From the NCBI GenBank assembly GCA_037013685.1, contig CM072889.1, forward strand, positions 16,625,976 through 16,689,975: DNA of 64,000 nucleotides, read 5' to 3'. The notes beneath the pieces were generated by a model that worked only from the letters and a program-made list of their open reading frames with translations, ran no database searches and was not told where the DNA came from. The stretch is from Acridotheres tristis (Eukaryota; Chordata; Aves; Passeriformes; Sturnidae). Both the position numbers and the translations under genes were made by a program. Position 1 is the stretch's first letter, and each line of letters begins with the position of its first letter. This document shows positions 1 through 12,200 of this stretch, piece by piece.

Positions 1-559
1 CTCATACCCCAGTCCTGCATCACTTTGTAAAACTCAGGTCCCTAAATTTGGTCCCTAGAAAGTCCAATTTAATGTTGAAGGAGAGAATTTGTCAGAAGCA
101 GTTTCTGCTTAAGGTGGTGTCATTCACCTCCTCACCCCCCCAATTCCTTCCCATTTTCCTGCCATTAATAAATGGAGATTCTAAATGTGCCCTTTTATTG
201 CAGTTCCCTTTTTAAAAAAGTACTGTAGTAGTAAGAAAAATCCACTGATTAGAAAAAGCATTCTGAGAGTAATATGTTAATTCTTAGCCCTTATCTTAGG
301 ATCCATACTCAGACAATGATTCCAAAAAAAGTAATAGAAACTTGTTTGAATTAAGAATTCATGATCTTTCTCATTCTTTTTTGCTTCGTCAAATATGACA
401 AGTAGAGCTGTCAGTTCCAGAAAGTGATTTCTGGTAGAATAGTATCTTTCAGTCACCCTGCCTGGCATTGAGAGGAAAAAAAGAATAAATAGATGGAAAC
501 TCTTTGTGTTGTTCCTGGTTATAGCCAGGCATTTATTTTTCTATTAGCGTTTTGATTGC

Positions 560-582
560 TTTTTTTTTTTTTTTTTTTTTTT
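560..582. repeat. T23 homopolymer
   Basis: Run of 23 T. No adjacent retroposon body was recognised. Confidence 0.95.
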
Positions 583-1279
583 AACCTCACTTAATCTAAC
601 TTGTTTCAGAACTTCTTCAGGAATAGTTTTGATAGGGTTAATTAATTATGTGTTTATGAAAAAAATGGAGATTTCTTCATGTGTTTAGGATGAAAACAAA
701 TAAGCTTGGTGGTTTTCTCCTCCATGGCTGTGTCTGTTTTCCATCCTCACCTCTGACTTCAGAACTTGCTGCTTTCTCTGCCATTGACTTTTTCAAAACC
801 ACAGACCAAAAAAACCAAACAAAACCCCATAGGATCTCCTGCCTTTTTCTGGATAACCAGGTTTGAATACTGTAAAAAACACACACAGGAGGAAGAGGAA
901 GGAGTAAAGGCTGGTGGTGGTGGTGGGCTGTACAAAGTGGGTGTGATTTCTGTGGCTGGACCCTCGGAAACCCCCTCCTATTCTGTGTTCTCCTCCTCTC
1001 CCTGCTTCCAGGGGCATGGAGGACATTCCCTGGCTCCCTCTGGAGCTGGGCTGGGTGTGGAGCTGTTCTCATCAGCATTTTACAGGCTCTGTGTGTGCAG
1101 CAAGTGCAGAAAAGGCAGTAAAATTTTTTGCAGTGTATTGACCTGAAGTCCATTTGAAGTTGATAAATACCAGCTGTTCAAACAGAAAATTAAATAAAAG
1201 CAAGTCAAAACTTACTCTGAAGTAAACAGGTGAACAGTGTGTAAGACAAAGCAGTTCCCCAAAGGCATTTTTAGTACAT
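583..1279. other. intron, nothing recognised
   Basis: Mixed-composition sequence with a purine-rich patch near 880-930. The open frames on both strands translate to low-information peptides. The first 559 bases of the window likewise show nothing beyond AT-rich intron. Confidence 0.5.
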
Positions 1280-1830
1280 GGTCATTATTTAACTCCTGAC
1301 TGAAAATAAACAATGCTGACAGAGTGTGTGTTGGGGGGCTGTGATATATGAACAGTGTCAGTTCTGTAGGCTGATAACCTATAGCTTGACATCCTTATCT
1401 ATAAACTTTGACAGATACATCAGTTTGTTATTGTCACTTTATTAACTTGCTTCTATGATAGCAGAAGATAATCTTTTTCAAAGCCTAACTCAGCTAATAC
1501 TTTATTAGGTAAAACAGTTGGAAAAATGTCAACAAATTTTGCTTGCCTTGCTAAGGAAAATCCTTTACAGTTCTTTACATGTTGAGCCAGTATTTCACAA
1601 TATGGAACAGCATTGTTTGCCTATCAGCAGCAAACAATAAACTGTTTTGTCACATTAAATTATTTATGCCAGCGACATCCCAACAGCCTCTCTTGAAAAA
1701 AAATATTACTCAGAAGTGTAGTTGTGTCTGCGTTAACTGAACTCTTGCTTAGTAAATTAATATTTTGGTCTTGTGATTTTTAATTGGAAAATAACAGCTG
1801 TTCCTAGTTAGAAATGTGTCTACTTTGTCT
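1280..1830. promoter_or_regulatory. candidate conserved non-coding element
   Basis: AT-rich, repeat-free block with many short regulatory-like words: TTTGACAGATACATCA (MEIS/PBX-like TGACAG), TGTTTGC and AAACAATAAAC (forkhead-like) near 1614-1642, and several TAAT cores. Developmental regulators such as the DACH genes are known to be surrounded by conserved enhancers. The call is from appearance alone; no alignment was possible. Confidence 0.25.
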
Positions 1831-4800
1831 TGTGGTGGTTTCAGCAGAGCTGCAGCTCAGCTCTCACCAGCCCATCCCCACCCTGCCAGTGCCACGGGGC
1901 TGAAGGGGCATCACAGAACCTCCAAAACCAGGGCTGGCTTCTTCTGAACTTCTCCCAATCTTACTCTGGAATGCTGGTATGAATTATGCTTCCAAATGAG
2001 CATTTTTCTGCATCCTCTGAAACAGTTCTTGAAGGTTTGTTTGGATCTGAAACTTCATCCAGCATCTGTTGCACCACTTTGTGCCAGTGTCTGTCCCATA
2101 ACTGCGTGCCCCGTCTATCTTGGGTTTAATGACACATCCTGTGTTCCAGGCTGTGCGTCCGTGTGTGTGACTGATGGAGGAGCTGGGAAATGATCCTTTA
2201 AATGCTCATAAATGGCGATTTTTGTGCAGAGCAGTGAGGTGAGGCCAGGCTGCTCTCCAGTTGCCCCACAGTTTTTCCATCCTAGAGGTGTCCTTTGGGA
2301 TGGCTGGGAAGGGCAGTAGTTGGGCTATGGCAGGACAGCAGAACTCAACCTACAGCCTCAGTTCTGCAATTACATTATTTTGGGTGCTTGGTTGTGTCCA
2401 TGGTGGTCTTCAAACACAGCTCTGTGTGTGCCATTACTTGTGATCTTGAGAAACGCAGTCAAACCTGCCAGAACTTCTGGAATCTGCAGGCAGTGCCACC
2501 CGTAAGGGTTCTGCAGTGACTGGGCTGACCCGACCTGCTGTGGCTTCTGCTGGAGTAGCTGTGCCTGTGGCCATCCATCCTGGGAAGAGCTGGGTGCCTT
2601 CCATGGATCCGTGTGCAGGAAATCCTGAGCTGCACTCGTGTTTGGAGAGACCTCGAGCAGCTACAAACTTCTCACACCACAGCTCACACCACACACTTCC
2701 CCTCCCTCTCCTGCCCTGCTGCTTCACTCCATTCACAGCCCCTCATCTCTCATTTCTCTTCTTCAGACTTGGCCTCCAAGTCCCCATTTTACCCCCACAC
2801 ATCTTCCTTCAGCTGCTTGTCTTCATCACAGCCCTGGATTTTTTGCCTCAAAACGATTGGCAGGAGTAAGAGATCGTTCCCCCGTGTCCTGAAGTGTTCC
2901 AGTTCTTCTGCAAACTGGGTTTCAGGCAGGGAGGATCTGCTGAGGTTAGTGCTGGGAAGCCAGAATAGATTTAGAGAAAGGGGAAAGGCAAAATTCAAGT
3001 GGTTGTGGTTGCTGTTGATCGTAGCAGGAATTTAAGAGAGGAGATCCAGGCAGGAATTTAAGCCAGTTTGAGCAAAGGCCTCAGTTGGCTTCACTGTACA
3101 AATTTAAAGGGAGCTGACAGTGCTAATTATCACATATGTAATCATGGGGGTGGGAAAGGATGTTAATAAAAGGACATGTTTATGGCATCCAAATTAAGTT
3201 TGAGAAAATCTGAATTTTCAAAATTTTGACAGCTTTTCAAGAAAGGGATATTGTAAGTGTGCCCCAGATCCAAATCTATTTCTGCTGCATAAAAGTCAGT
3301 GTTACGAAACATGGGAGTGTTAAAGGATTGTATGTAAAAAAACCCTGTCATTGTAATAGCAAATGGCAGTATGCTTCTCTTGCTGTTTTCCCAAAATGAT
3401 CCAGTGAGGTCTTATTAACAGTTTGTGTTTGCATGATTTCCAGAAGAGACTCTGCAACTGAGCTTGGAGCTCAGTGTGTCATTGGAGCTTACAAATATTT
3501 ATTGTTTGGTTTAGTTAGAGTAACAGTATTATGTGTTATAGCATTATTACTTCACAAATAAAATAATTTTTGTCTCAAGTTAAAACTCTATGGATTTTAT
3601 AGTCCTGCTTTTTAATGGAATTCATTGATGCATGCTGACATGTTTTTTAAAAGATCATGCAGAATAAATTCAATTTTAAGGATATATATGTGGCATCAGA
3701 GAAAAATCTTGCAGCATAACATTTGGTCTCTTTCTTCTGTTCTTTACTTAAGTAAAAGTAATGTTCCTGATTTAACTGCACACAAGTTTAGCATGGCCTA
3801 AAAAAGTAAATCATTAGAGAAGAGAATCTCAGCTCCCTGACTGAATGGCTAATGAAGCACAGCTTGGGGAAGACAAACTCCTAATTCCTGTTAGGTAGAA
3901 CTCAGCAGGAAGGTGGGAGCTAAACAAAATGGTCATAAACAGAATAAGAAGCACTTACTAGGAAAAGTAAAGTGTTGTGGAATTGCTGTTGGATTGAGAT
4001 CAGGGTGACTCACAGCCAGTCCCCTGGCAGCTGCATTGCAGACAAGCCCCACTCACACATTTCTGGTGGACCCTTGGCTGCCTTTGACTTCTCCATCACA
4101 GTGGAGCTGCATGACAGCAGCACTGCTCCTGGACCAGGGTTGTTTCCTGTCATTTTGGGCTGTGAGAGAGCTGTAGGAAACTTGAGGATGTGCTGCTTTG
4201 GAAATGTGTGGCTGGAACTGAAAATGGGCCTGTGGTGGGGTATGGAGATGGAGAGGGGGGGTGAGTGTGCAGGAAATAAAGAGGCTTTGAGTGGCAAGAT
4301 GAGAAGGGTAAACTGCATTTACATCGAGGGTTACATCACTGCATTCAGAGACTTGACCAAACTCTGGGTAAGGCTGGTGTACCTTTGAGCCCACTGGATT
4401 TTCCTGCATTTCCCAGGTGGAGTAGGACTGTGTACAGGCTGTAATTAATTATTTCTGCAAGAAACAGGGTGGTTGTACCTTCATCAGTGATCAGGAACTC
4501 TGCTGATGGTGTGTTTTAGGAACTACTTGTTTGTTCTGCTAGTTTCCTCCTCACCTAACCTGTTCTGAACGAGTGGAAGTGTTAATACCAGAGGGAAATA
4601 AATGTGTTCATTGGATTCTCAATCTGAGAAAGTTGCTGTGTGTGTTTATGTATGAACTTGCTAATTAAGCACAAAGATTCTAGATTAGAATAAGAGTGGG
4701 ATGGCAAAAAGCAGAGATATGAGGTTATTATTAATGTGTTTAGAGTGGGTACAAGAAACAGGGTGGTGAGCTGGCTCCAGATCACATTACAGTTGTGTTG

Positions 4801-5218
4801 TAATCTCAGTTGGATAGGGAAATAAACAGGAAAAGCAGCAAAAAAGTCAGTATATGATCATAATTTATGGTTGTTATGTAAGAGAGTTGATCAGATAATT
4901 CACAAAGCTGGAATGTTATTGTAAGGGATGTGGCTTGTTTGGGAAGGAAAGGCAACTAAAGAAAAAAGAGATGTTGCCTTCAGAACAGGGCTTGTGCACT
5001 TGCTTGGAGGTCCAGTCTGGAGGGAGATGATGTGGGACAAGGGCACTGGATGTGATGGTGACTCCTGTGGAAAGCCACCAAAGCAGGAGGGATCCCTGTG
5101 GATTTGAGCAGAGTCATCTAAAGCACAGGATTTTGTGGTAATGTGATTTATTTTGCAGGCCAAACATAACCAGCATGTACTGGAGTGCTTTATGTAAACC
5201 CCCTCCCCCCAAATTATG
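1831..5218. other. intron, nothing recognised
   Basis: GC-richer to about 2900, AT-rich from 3100 to 3800, then mixed. No exon signals, repeat families or RNA genes seen. Confidence 0.5.
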
Positions 5219-5235
5219 TATATATATATATATAT
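5219..5235. repeat. (TA)n dinucleotide repeat
   Basis: Seventeen bases of alternating T and A. Confidence 0.95.
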
Positions 5236-5949
5236 GAGCTAAGCTTTAAAGTAAAGTTTATGGTAAAAAAGCTAGTTGAGAATGTCAAAATGTAATAGAA
5301 ATAGGGTGAGAGGGTTAACAAAAGTTAACAAGCCATATGACAAGTGGAAGTAGAAATAAATAAAGTGCTTTAAAATCATGCAGACTGCTGTATTAGGATG
5401 AAGAAGTAACAACTCCATGGCAGTAGAAGGGTCGAATTTTCAAGAAACCTTGCAGTATCTTTTAAAAAAATTAATGTGGGCATAAATCCAAATGATTCCT
5501 TTGTGGAGTAAAAATGGGAACTGTGGAGGGAGGTCAGGTTGGGTGAGTTAGAATCTCTGTGTGACAGTCTTGGGTGCAGTGAGGGAGCTCAGGGAAGGAG
5601 TTTGGGCTGGGGCAGAAGAGCTCAAGAACACGGGACAGGATGGGAAGGGGCAAAGAAGAGCAGGAGATGCAATCAGAGGGATATTCCAGAGGCAGAGGGA
5701 ATCATTCCCTGTGTCCATGTCAGGAAAAGCAGGCTGATGTGCTGCACTGAGAAGGGAAGGGCAGCAGCAGATGGTGCCAGGAAAGTGGAAGAATTTCATG
5801 GCTTCGGGTCACCTGCAATGAGGTGTCTGACACAATTAACAGCAGTGGCACAAGTGCAGGAGCTAAATTGGAGTGAGAAAACGAGAGTGACAGAAAGCTG
5901 ATTTAGGGGAGATGTGTTCACATCAGCCGGGTCTGGTGCTGGGCAGTTC

Positions 5950-6290
5950 AGGAATGGTGGATGAGGTGTTGGAATGATGAATGGCTGACGTGGGAAAGTC
6001 ATGGAGGGATGAGTGGGATGCCAGCAGAGAGGAGGAGGAAAAGCTTGGAAATTCTCGAGCACTCAACTAGAAATATGCCGTGATTAATAAACAGTTTGTG
6101 AGCGTCCAGGAGATACCACACAACATGGAATTGCCAGGGACAAATTCCATCCAACTAATGCAGTTTTCTCTTCCAAAAGAGGGGCAGTGCAGGGAGGACT
6201 GAGGTGAAGGAAGTGGCACTGTCCTCACTGTAGGAAGGTTTGTGACAGTGTCTCACAGGGAGTGGAAAATGCAGTTGGGGTGAGGCTTGT
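5950..6290 (+). mobile_element. degraded CR1 LINE fragment (reverse transcriptase region)
   Basis: The stretch around 6130-6170 (GCCAGGGACAAATTCCATCC) and the stretch around 6232-6262 (AGGTTTGTGACAGTGTCTCA) follow the order and wording of the CR1 reverse transcriptase segment that encodes the Ala-Phe-Asp-Thr-Val motif. The frame is broken. The purine-rich sequence from about 5520 may be an older part of the same element. CR1 is the main bird LINE; 5' truncated dead copies are the rule. Confidence 0.45.
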
Positions 6291-9200
6291 AGGACACAAA
6301 ACAGATTTGAGTTTCAAACATTGCTATTTGCATACAGAGGGCAAAAATGAGTTCTTAGTGATTTGAATCAAGTGAACTTGATTTGAGAAGAAGCTGAGTA
6401 TTCTGTCCCAATTACTGGAAATTGATCTGGGCTTTTGCTGCCTCCTGTGCAAACTGTGTCAGTCATGTAGGATTAAGGCACAAGGATTATGATTCAGCTC
6501 CTTGACTAAGTTTTGTACATTTGTTTCCTGTCCTCTTTTCTTCCAAATTACACTAAAGTTTTTAATCTTAAAATGTTGTGCCTGGACAATACCTTAGACC
6601 ATTTCAGGTATTTTTTTAAAGTAGTTAGGTTCTGTGTTTAAGGTCTGGTCTTTGGAAGATGTGAAAAAAAGCTACTGATTTTCCTTTTTTATTCCAAGGG
6701 CAGTCGTAGAGGATGGTGCTTGTTAATGAAAAAAAAAGTGATTTTAAGGGCTGCAAATCAATCTGTAGGATGGGATTTGAATCTCTGTCAGTGGAAGGAA
6801 AGTGTGTTTATAATAACTGAAATCTCACGTGCTCATAATTGACAAAATTAGAGGCTATATGCACAATTTCCCTGTAGAGAAGGTAGATAATGATTTCAAA
6901 ACCTTGTTTGTTCAGGCTTTTTAATAAACTTTTATTAAAAAGGAAAAGGAAATCTGGTCTTTGCAGCGGTCTAAACTCTTCCTCATGTGGGAACTTCAGA
7001 TAAAATCATGGCTTCCTTTGCATGATTTGTACATCATTACAAATCATCAGGCTGCATTCTGTGCCACGAGGGCTGCTTGGGAATCCTGGCTTTTTTGTCA
7101 GGATTTATTTGGATGGCCTCTTGATTTATATCCCAAAAATTAAGTTGGCGTTGCTGGAAGCACTTTATTTTTGCCAGGAATACATATTCTAAATGTAATT
7201 TTATCGACTTCTGTGCTTTTGCTGTAAGTTTACAAGTCTAATGTAATAGAGCATGATTTCCTCAATATTTAGCGTAGGAAACCCAATGTTTTCTAAAAAG
7301 CAGCCTGTCAATAACTATTACATTTTTATGTTCTCTGAAGAGATGTGCCTTGGCTCTTGTTGCCCAGTCCTAGGAAAATTTTAATTTTCTAGACTTTTAT
7401 ATCCTGCTGTTGAAAGCAGTAAAGGAAATCATGTCACCCTGGTGCCAAAATGTTGGTTACAGGGTTTGTATGAAATGGCCATTCTGCAGTTACCAGGCCA
7501 CAGAGAAGCCAAGAATGGGTAGCACAGAGGTGCTGAAATAATGCATTTTTAAATATTTTCAAGTTTCTTCTACAACAGTCAACTCCAATAGGAGTTGATT
7601 CAGCAGGAATCACGAACATTTCAATTTGCTCTCTCCAAATGGTAGTTTTTATAATAAAAAGTGAATTTTAATGGCCAGGGAAAGCTCATTTGAAACAAAG
7701 AAAGCCGTCTGTTAGTTTTATTTTGATTGACAAGCGTGCCAGGGATAAACTGTTGGCTGACACTGGAACATGCCTCATCAGAGCAGTCTACAATGTCCCC
7801 AAAGTCAGCTGAAAATGTTAAATAACATAGAGCATCAGGATCTTGGAACGGCTTGAGCGACAGGAAACAAACTGTTTTTTGTTTTTCATTTGGTTTGTTT
7901 GTAGGTACAAAAAGGAATCTGGTGAGTGTTTACATCTTCCCATGACATTTTGCACTAATACTGTTGCAAACAGATTACAGAGTAGAATATTAAATAAATA
8001 CCACAAAAGGAACTCCTGGTTTTCAGTTTCCCCCAGTGCTGAATGACAGTAATCCTCTCTGACAAAGGAGGGTTATTGCCATTAGTTAATCCTGTTATGT
8101 AGCTCCCTCAGCAGCCTGTAACACACGCTGATAAAGACTGGGAAAATCTAAAATGTCAAACTAAGAGGCCACTGATGATGTTGACCACGAGGCTGGAGGA
8201 GCAGCCCAGAGCTGGATCCCTGCATCAGGGATGCTGAAATGATGCTCTTGGGCTGGAAGGTGCCCCCTGTCAGTGGCATTCCCTGTTTGCCCAGCAAAGG
8301 GATGGGTCAGTGAGTATCAGCTTGGGCACAGGTGGGTGACAACAGGCAGGATTTCGACCTGTTTGTGTCAGTTTTGATGTGCCAAGCCCTGCCAGAGCCC
8401 ATGGAGTGAAATCTGCAGTATGCAGGCGGTTTAGCCAAATCCCTGCTGTTACAGGAGTGGTTTTGAAGACTCTGCAGTTCTTAAGTTTTTATTAAGTCCT
8501 CCCAGAAGTATCAAAGTTGTGTAGGCCAGGGGTTTATTTTAAAATGTGTAACCCAGGGTGTTCCTGGAGAGTCAGACTGTCAAAGCTGGGGCTTGTGGTG
8601 AAACAGGTAATGAATCTTTATTAATTTGGAGCTAGGAAAGGAGGGTTTCTGTGTGTTAAGGTCTGTTTGGGAGGTAGAGCCTTGTCTTTCCCCAGCAGCA
8701 GAGACTGTGGAGTCAAAGCAGTCAATGACCATTAATTGTCTTTGGTACTATAATGAAGAGGAGCCAGTTGCTTTCTTGGTCTGATGCTGCTTCTCCCCAA
8801 TATTCTGTATTAAATCACTTGGCACGAGGGGGGTTAAAGCACATGCTGCGTGTCAGTCCCAGAGACAGACGTGTTCATTCCCTGCTGGGGGGTTGAGGAT
8901 GCTCCTCCGCTTCTCCTGCAACTTTGAACTTCATTAGAATGTGGGTGATTTGTGTGATTTCCTGTTTCAGAGCATGTGACAGTTTAAAAGTTGTTGCAAA
9001 TCTGAAGGAAACTTCAGCAGAGCAGCTCACAAGTCTGTTGTCATGGCGAGAGACTTATTCCTCTTTTTCTGGTAGAGCTTTGCACTGGTTGCAGGACAAT
9101 GAGGAATGTTGGGCCCTCCTGTCATCTTTTCATATGCACATCCACCAGTAAAGTATTAGCTAAAATGTGAGCTAATAATTTTATACAATAGTGATAATTT

Positions 9201-12200
9201 CGTAATGTAACTTTCATTAGTCATAAGTGTGACTTGAGTAATTTATACACAATAATAATTATAAAATTTATATATAAAAAACTACATAATTTAGTATCTC
9301 ACCCAGTAAGCAATCATTAGTGTATCATCTAAACAATTTAAAATGCATCTAGTTCTGGCATGTTTGATGCCTGTAAGTTCTTTCCAAGATATTTGTAAAT
9401 ATTTGGAAAACTCATTTCAGCGTGAAATGCATCTTTGGATGTCAAGTGTTGAACCATCAGGGTCTCTCTGGGATATCCCATTGGAATATATCCCTGGGTT
9501 AGGGTGTTGTTTTTCCTGAACATTGCATGGTGTGGTAAAACAGAGACAATTTTGTTTTAGTTATCCAATCCTTCACATCACAAACTGATGTTTTTTCAGA
9601 ATATGTAGGAATTACTCTAATTACTCTGCTTTTCCTTTAACTAAGCCTCCACTGAAAGCCTATAGCTCACAGTGCTGCTGCTCAGAGAATGGCTCCCATT
9701 TATTTCTAGTCATAGCAATTGAAATCCAATATTTATTCATTTACCACTCAGTAATATATTTGACAGATGTGTTGAATAACTGAGTAAATTGCTGCCTTTA
9801 AACTCCTAGCCCTTTTTATTTGAATTCACAGTATCTGGGAACACTGCTGGTAATGTAGTAGTTACAATATCTACAAATTAATGTAGTTGAGTTCCCACTT
9901 ACTGTTGTGATTTGGCTGCAGATTGGATTTGTGGGGGGTTTTTTTTGAGTCAGGTTCTCTCTGAAAGAGTGACTGCTGAGAGCAAAGTCAGTTCAGCAGA
10001 TTCTGCAGGAGGCAGATCCATGGTGTTCCCTGCATGGAGAGCAGCTCTGGGTGTTTGGGACCTGCCAGAGGTTTTGGCTCAGGCTGATGGGACACAGGAC
10101 AGATACAGTGCAGGTGTCTTCCTTGATTCTCTAGGAAAAATGAATGGATGCACCCCAAATATCAGGGTGATCTTCCCCTAAAGGCTGCAGAGAGAAACTC
10201 AGGGTCTTCTTGAGACACCAAAAGGAGCTGTGCAACCCAAAATCCTGCTGCTGGCCCTGGTGGTGATGGAGTGGGGACTGGAGGAGTTACTGGGCTGGAG
10301 GGGATGGATGGATGGAGTGGTGAGGGTGTTGGTTTGTGTGAGGTCAGCCCTGAGATGCCAGGGGAGCAAAGCAGTTTCACTTTTTTATTGTCAGATAAGA
10401 TATTGAAGATACATGTGTAAAGGTCTCAGGTCCTCAGATTGTAAGATAATCATAATTCTAAGGAGAGTGCACTCTTAGTGTCCAGCTTGAGCTGCACTTA
10501 GGCCACAATTCTGTATTTCTGGTAATGGTACAGGAATTAAAAGGTGGAGGAAAACAGGGAGGAAGGAAACCTTGAGAATAACTGTGTAATGTTGATGGAA
10601 AGGACTCTGACAGACTCCTGGGAGACTGATGTGCCAGAGCTGTTTGTTACAGAGAGCTTTACACCTGCAGTCTTTTGATCACAGACACTTTGTAGGGAAT
10701 CCAGTGTAATTTCAGAGTGGGTTTATCCACCTCTGACCTCTCGTGTGACACTTCTGGGATGGGATAACTGCATGAAGGGAACAGGTTGTGACAAGGTTGC
10801 ATCATGAGACATCACACACAAAAGTGCAGCAGTTCTTGAGGAATGTTTCATGTTATTCCATTGGCTGCAAAAATTACTGGTCTTGAAAAGAAGGAAAAGA
10901 TTCCTTGCCTTGTTTTTTGATTTTATTTTTTTTTCCCCCCCTCTGCAAATGTTAATTCATCACTTGTGGTTTTTCAAGCCTAAGTGGTGAAGTGGAAAAG
11001 TCTTTTCCACGTTGTATTCCTGGCTGGTGTTCCATAACAAGTGGAGCTGCTGTGGAGGAGCAGAGCTGACTCTGCAGATAACTGGAAGGTGGAACAAATA
11101 ATTGCTTTTGTGTCTGGATCAGTCAGGGGTGGAAAACTGCTGAAAAGTTTGGTCAAACTTTGGTTCTTCTTGGTGAACAAATTATGATTAAAGCCCTCCT
11201 CAACAGTGAGACCATTGTTCCCTGCTCTCAGATACTACATTTAATAATATTAAATATCAGACAGTAAAGTCTGAAAATTTCAAAGGCATCTTAATGAGCT
11301 GCTCTGGCCACATTTATGTGAAGAAGGGCTTTGAGTCCAAGTGTGCTGCTTGCCTGCAATCCCTGTTTTGAGAGGGAATTTGGGAACATCAGTTTACCGT
11401 CGGTAGAGATTTTAATCTCAAGTAGAATTTTTTGGATTTTTTTTTTTTATCTGGAGGCAATTTTTGCTCAAGTAATGTGATAAGAACACGAATGGCTTCT
11501 GCCAAGCATTAGGAGAGACAACCAGAACACACAAAGTGGGGTGAGGTTCCCTCTCCCTCCAGGTGCTCTGTTCTCCCAGTGTTTTGCAGGAGCACAAAGA
11601 TGCAAATAAGCAGTGCTGATGAAAGAGTGCATTTTATTTTCTCACTTCATCTCCTGCCAGAAAAGCTTAATGGTATTTTAGAGCTGATATTACACCTCAG
11701 AAAAGGGGTAATGCATCTTTAAAAGCTAAACTACATCTTCTTTACTTTTATCAAATTCTCTATAAATCTTTCATGACAGTTTATTTAACAAAGTGTCATT
11801 GAAACTGTATAGATGATTGATGTGACCCATGTAAGATCAACATGAAATGTTTGTAAATGTCAGCAAAATGTGACCATCTAGAAGCAAGTAAGGATGGTGT
11901 TGCTGTGAAAGTGAAAAACAAACAGAAAATGTTTATCTTATTCTTTACTTTCTGGGATGAAATTACAAATTCATAGAAGTAGTATTAAATGATTTTTCTT
12001 GGACATCATACCATGAAGCAAGGAGGAAGATTAGAATTTATCTTGACATACTGGGCTTTTATTGTTCGCTTTTTTTACAGTGGATCATAGTTTCTCACCT
12101 ATTAAAACATTCTAATTTAACTCCTCAGAAAAATGATTTTAATTTGGGTTAAAAAAATACTAGATAATCGATCAGATTCTGAATAAAGTAACTTTATTCA

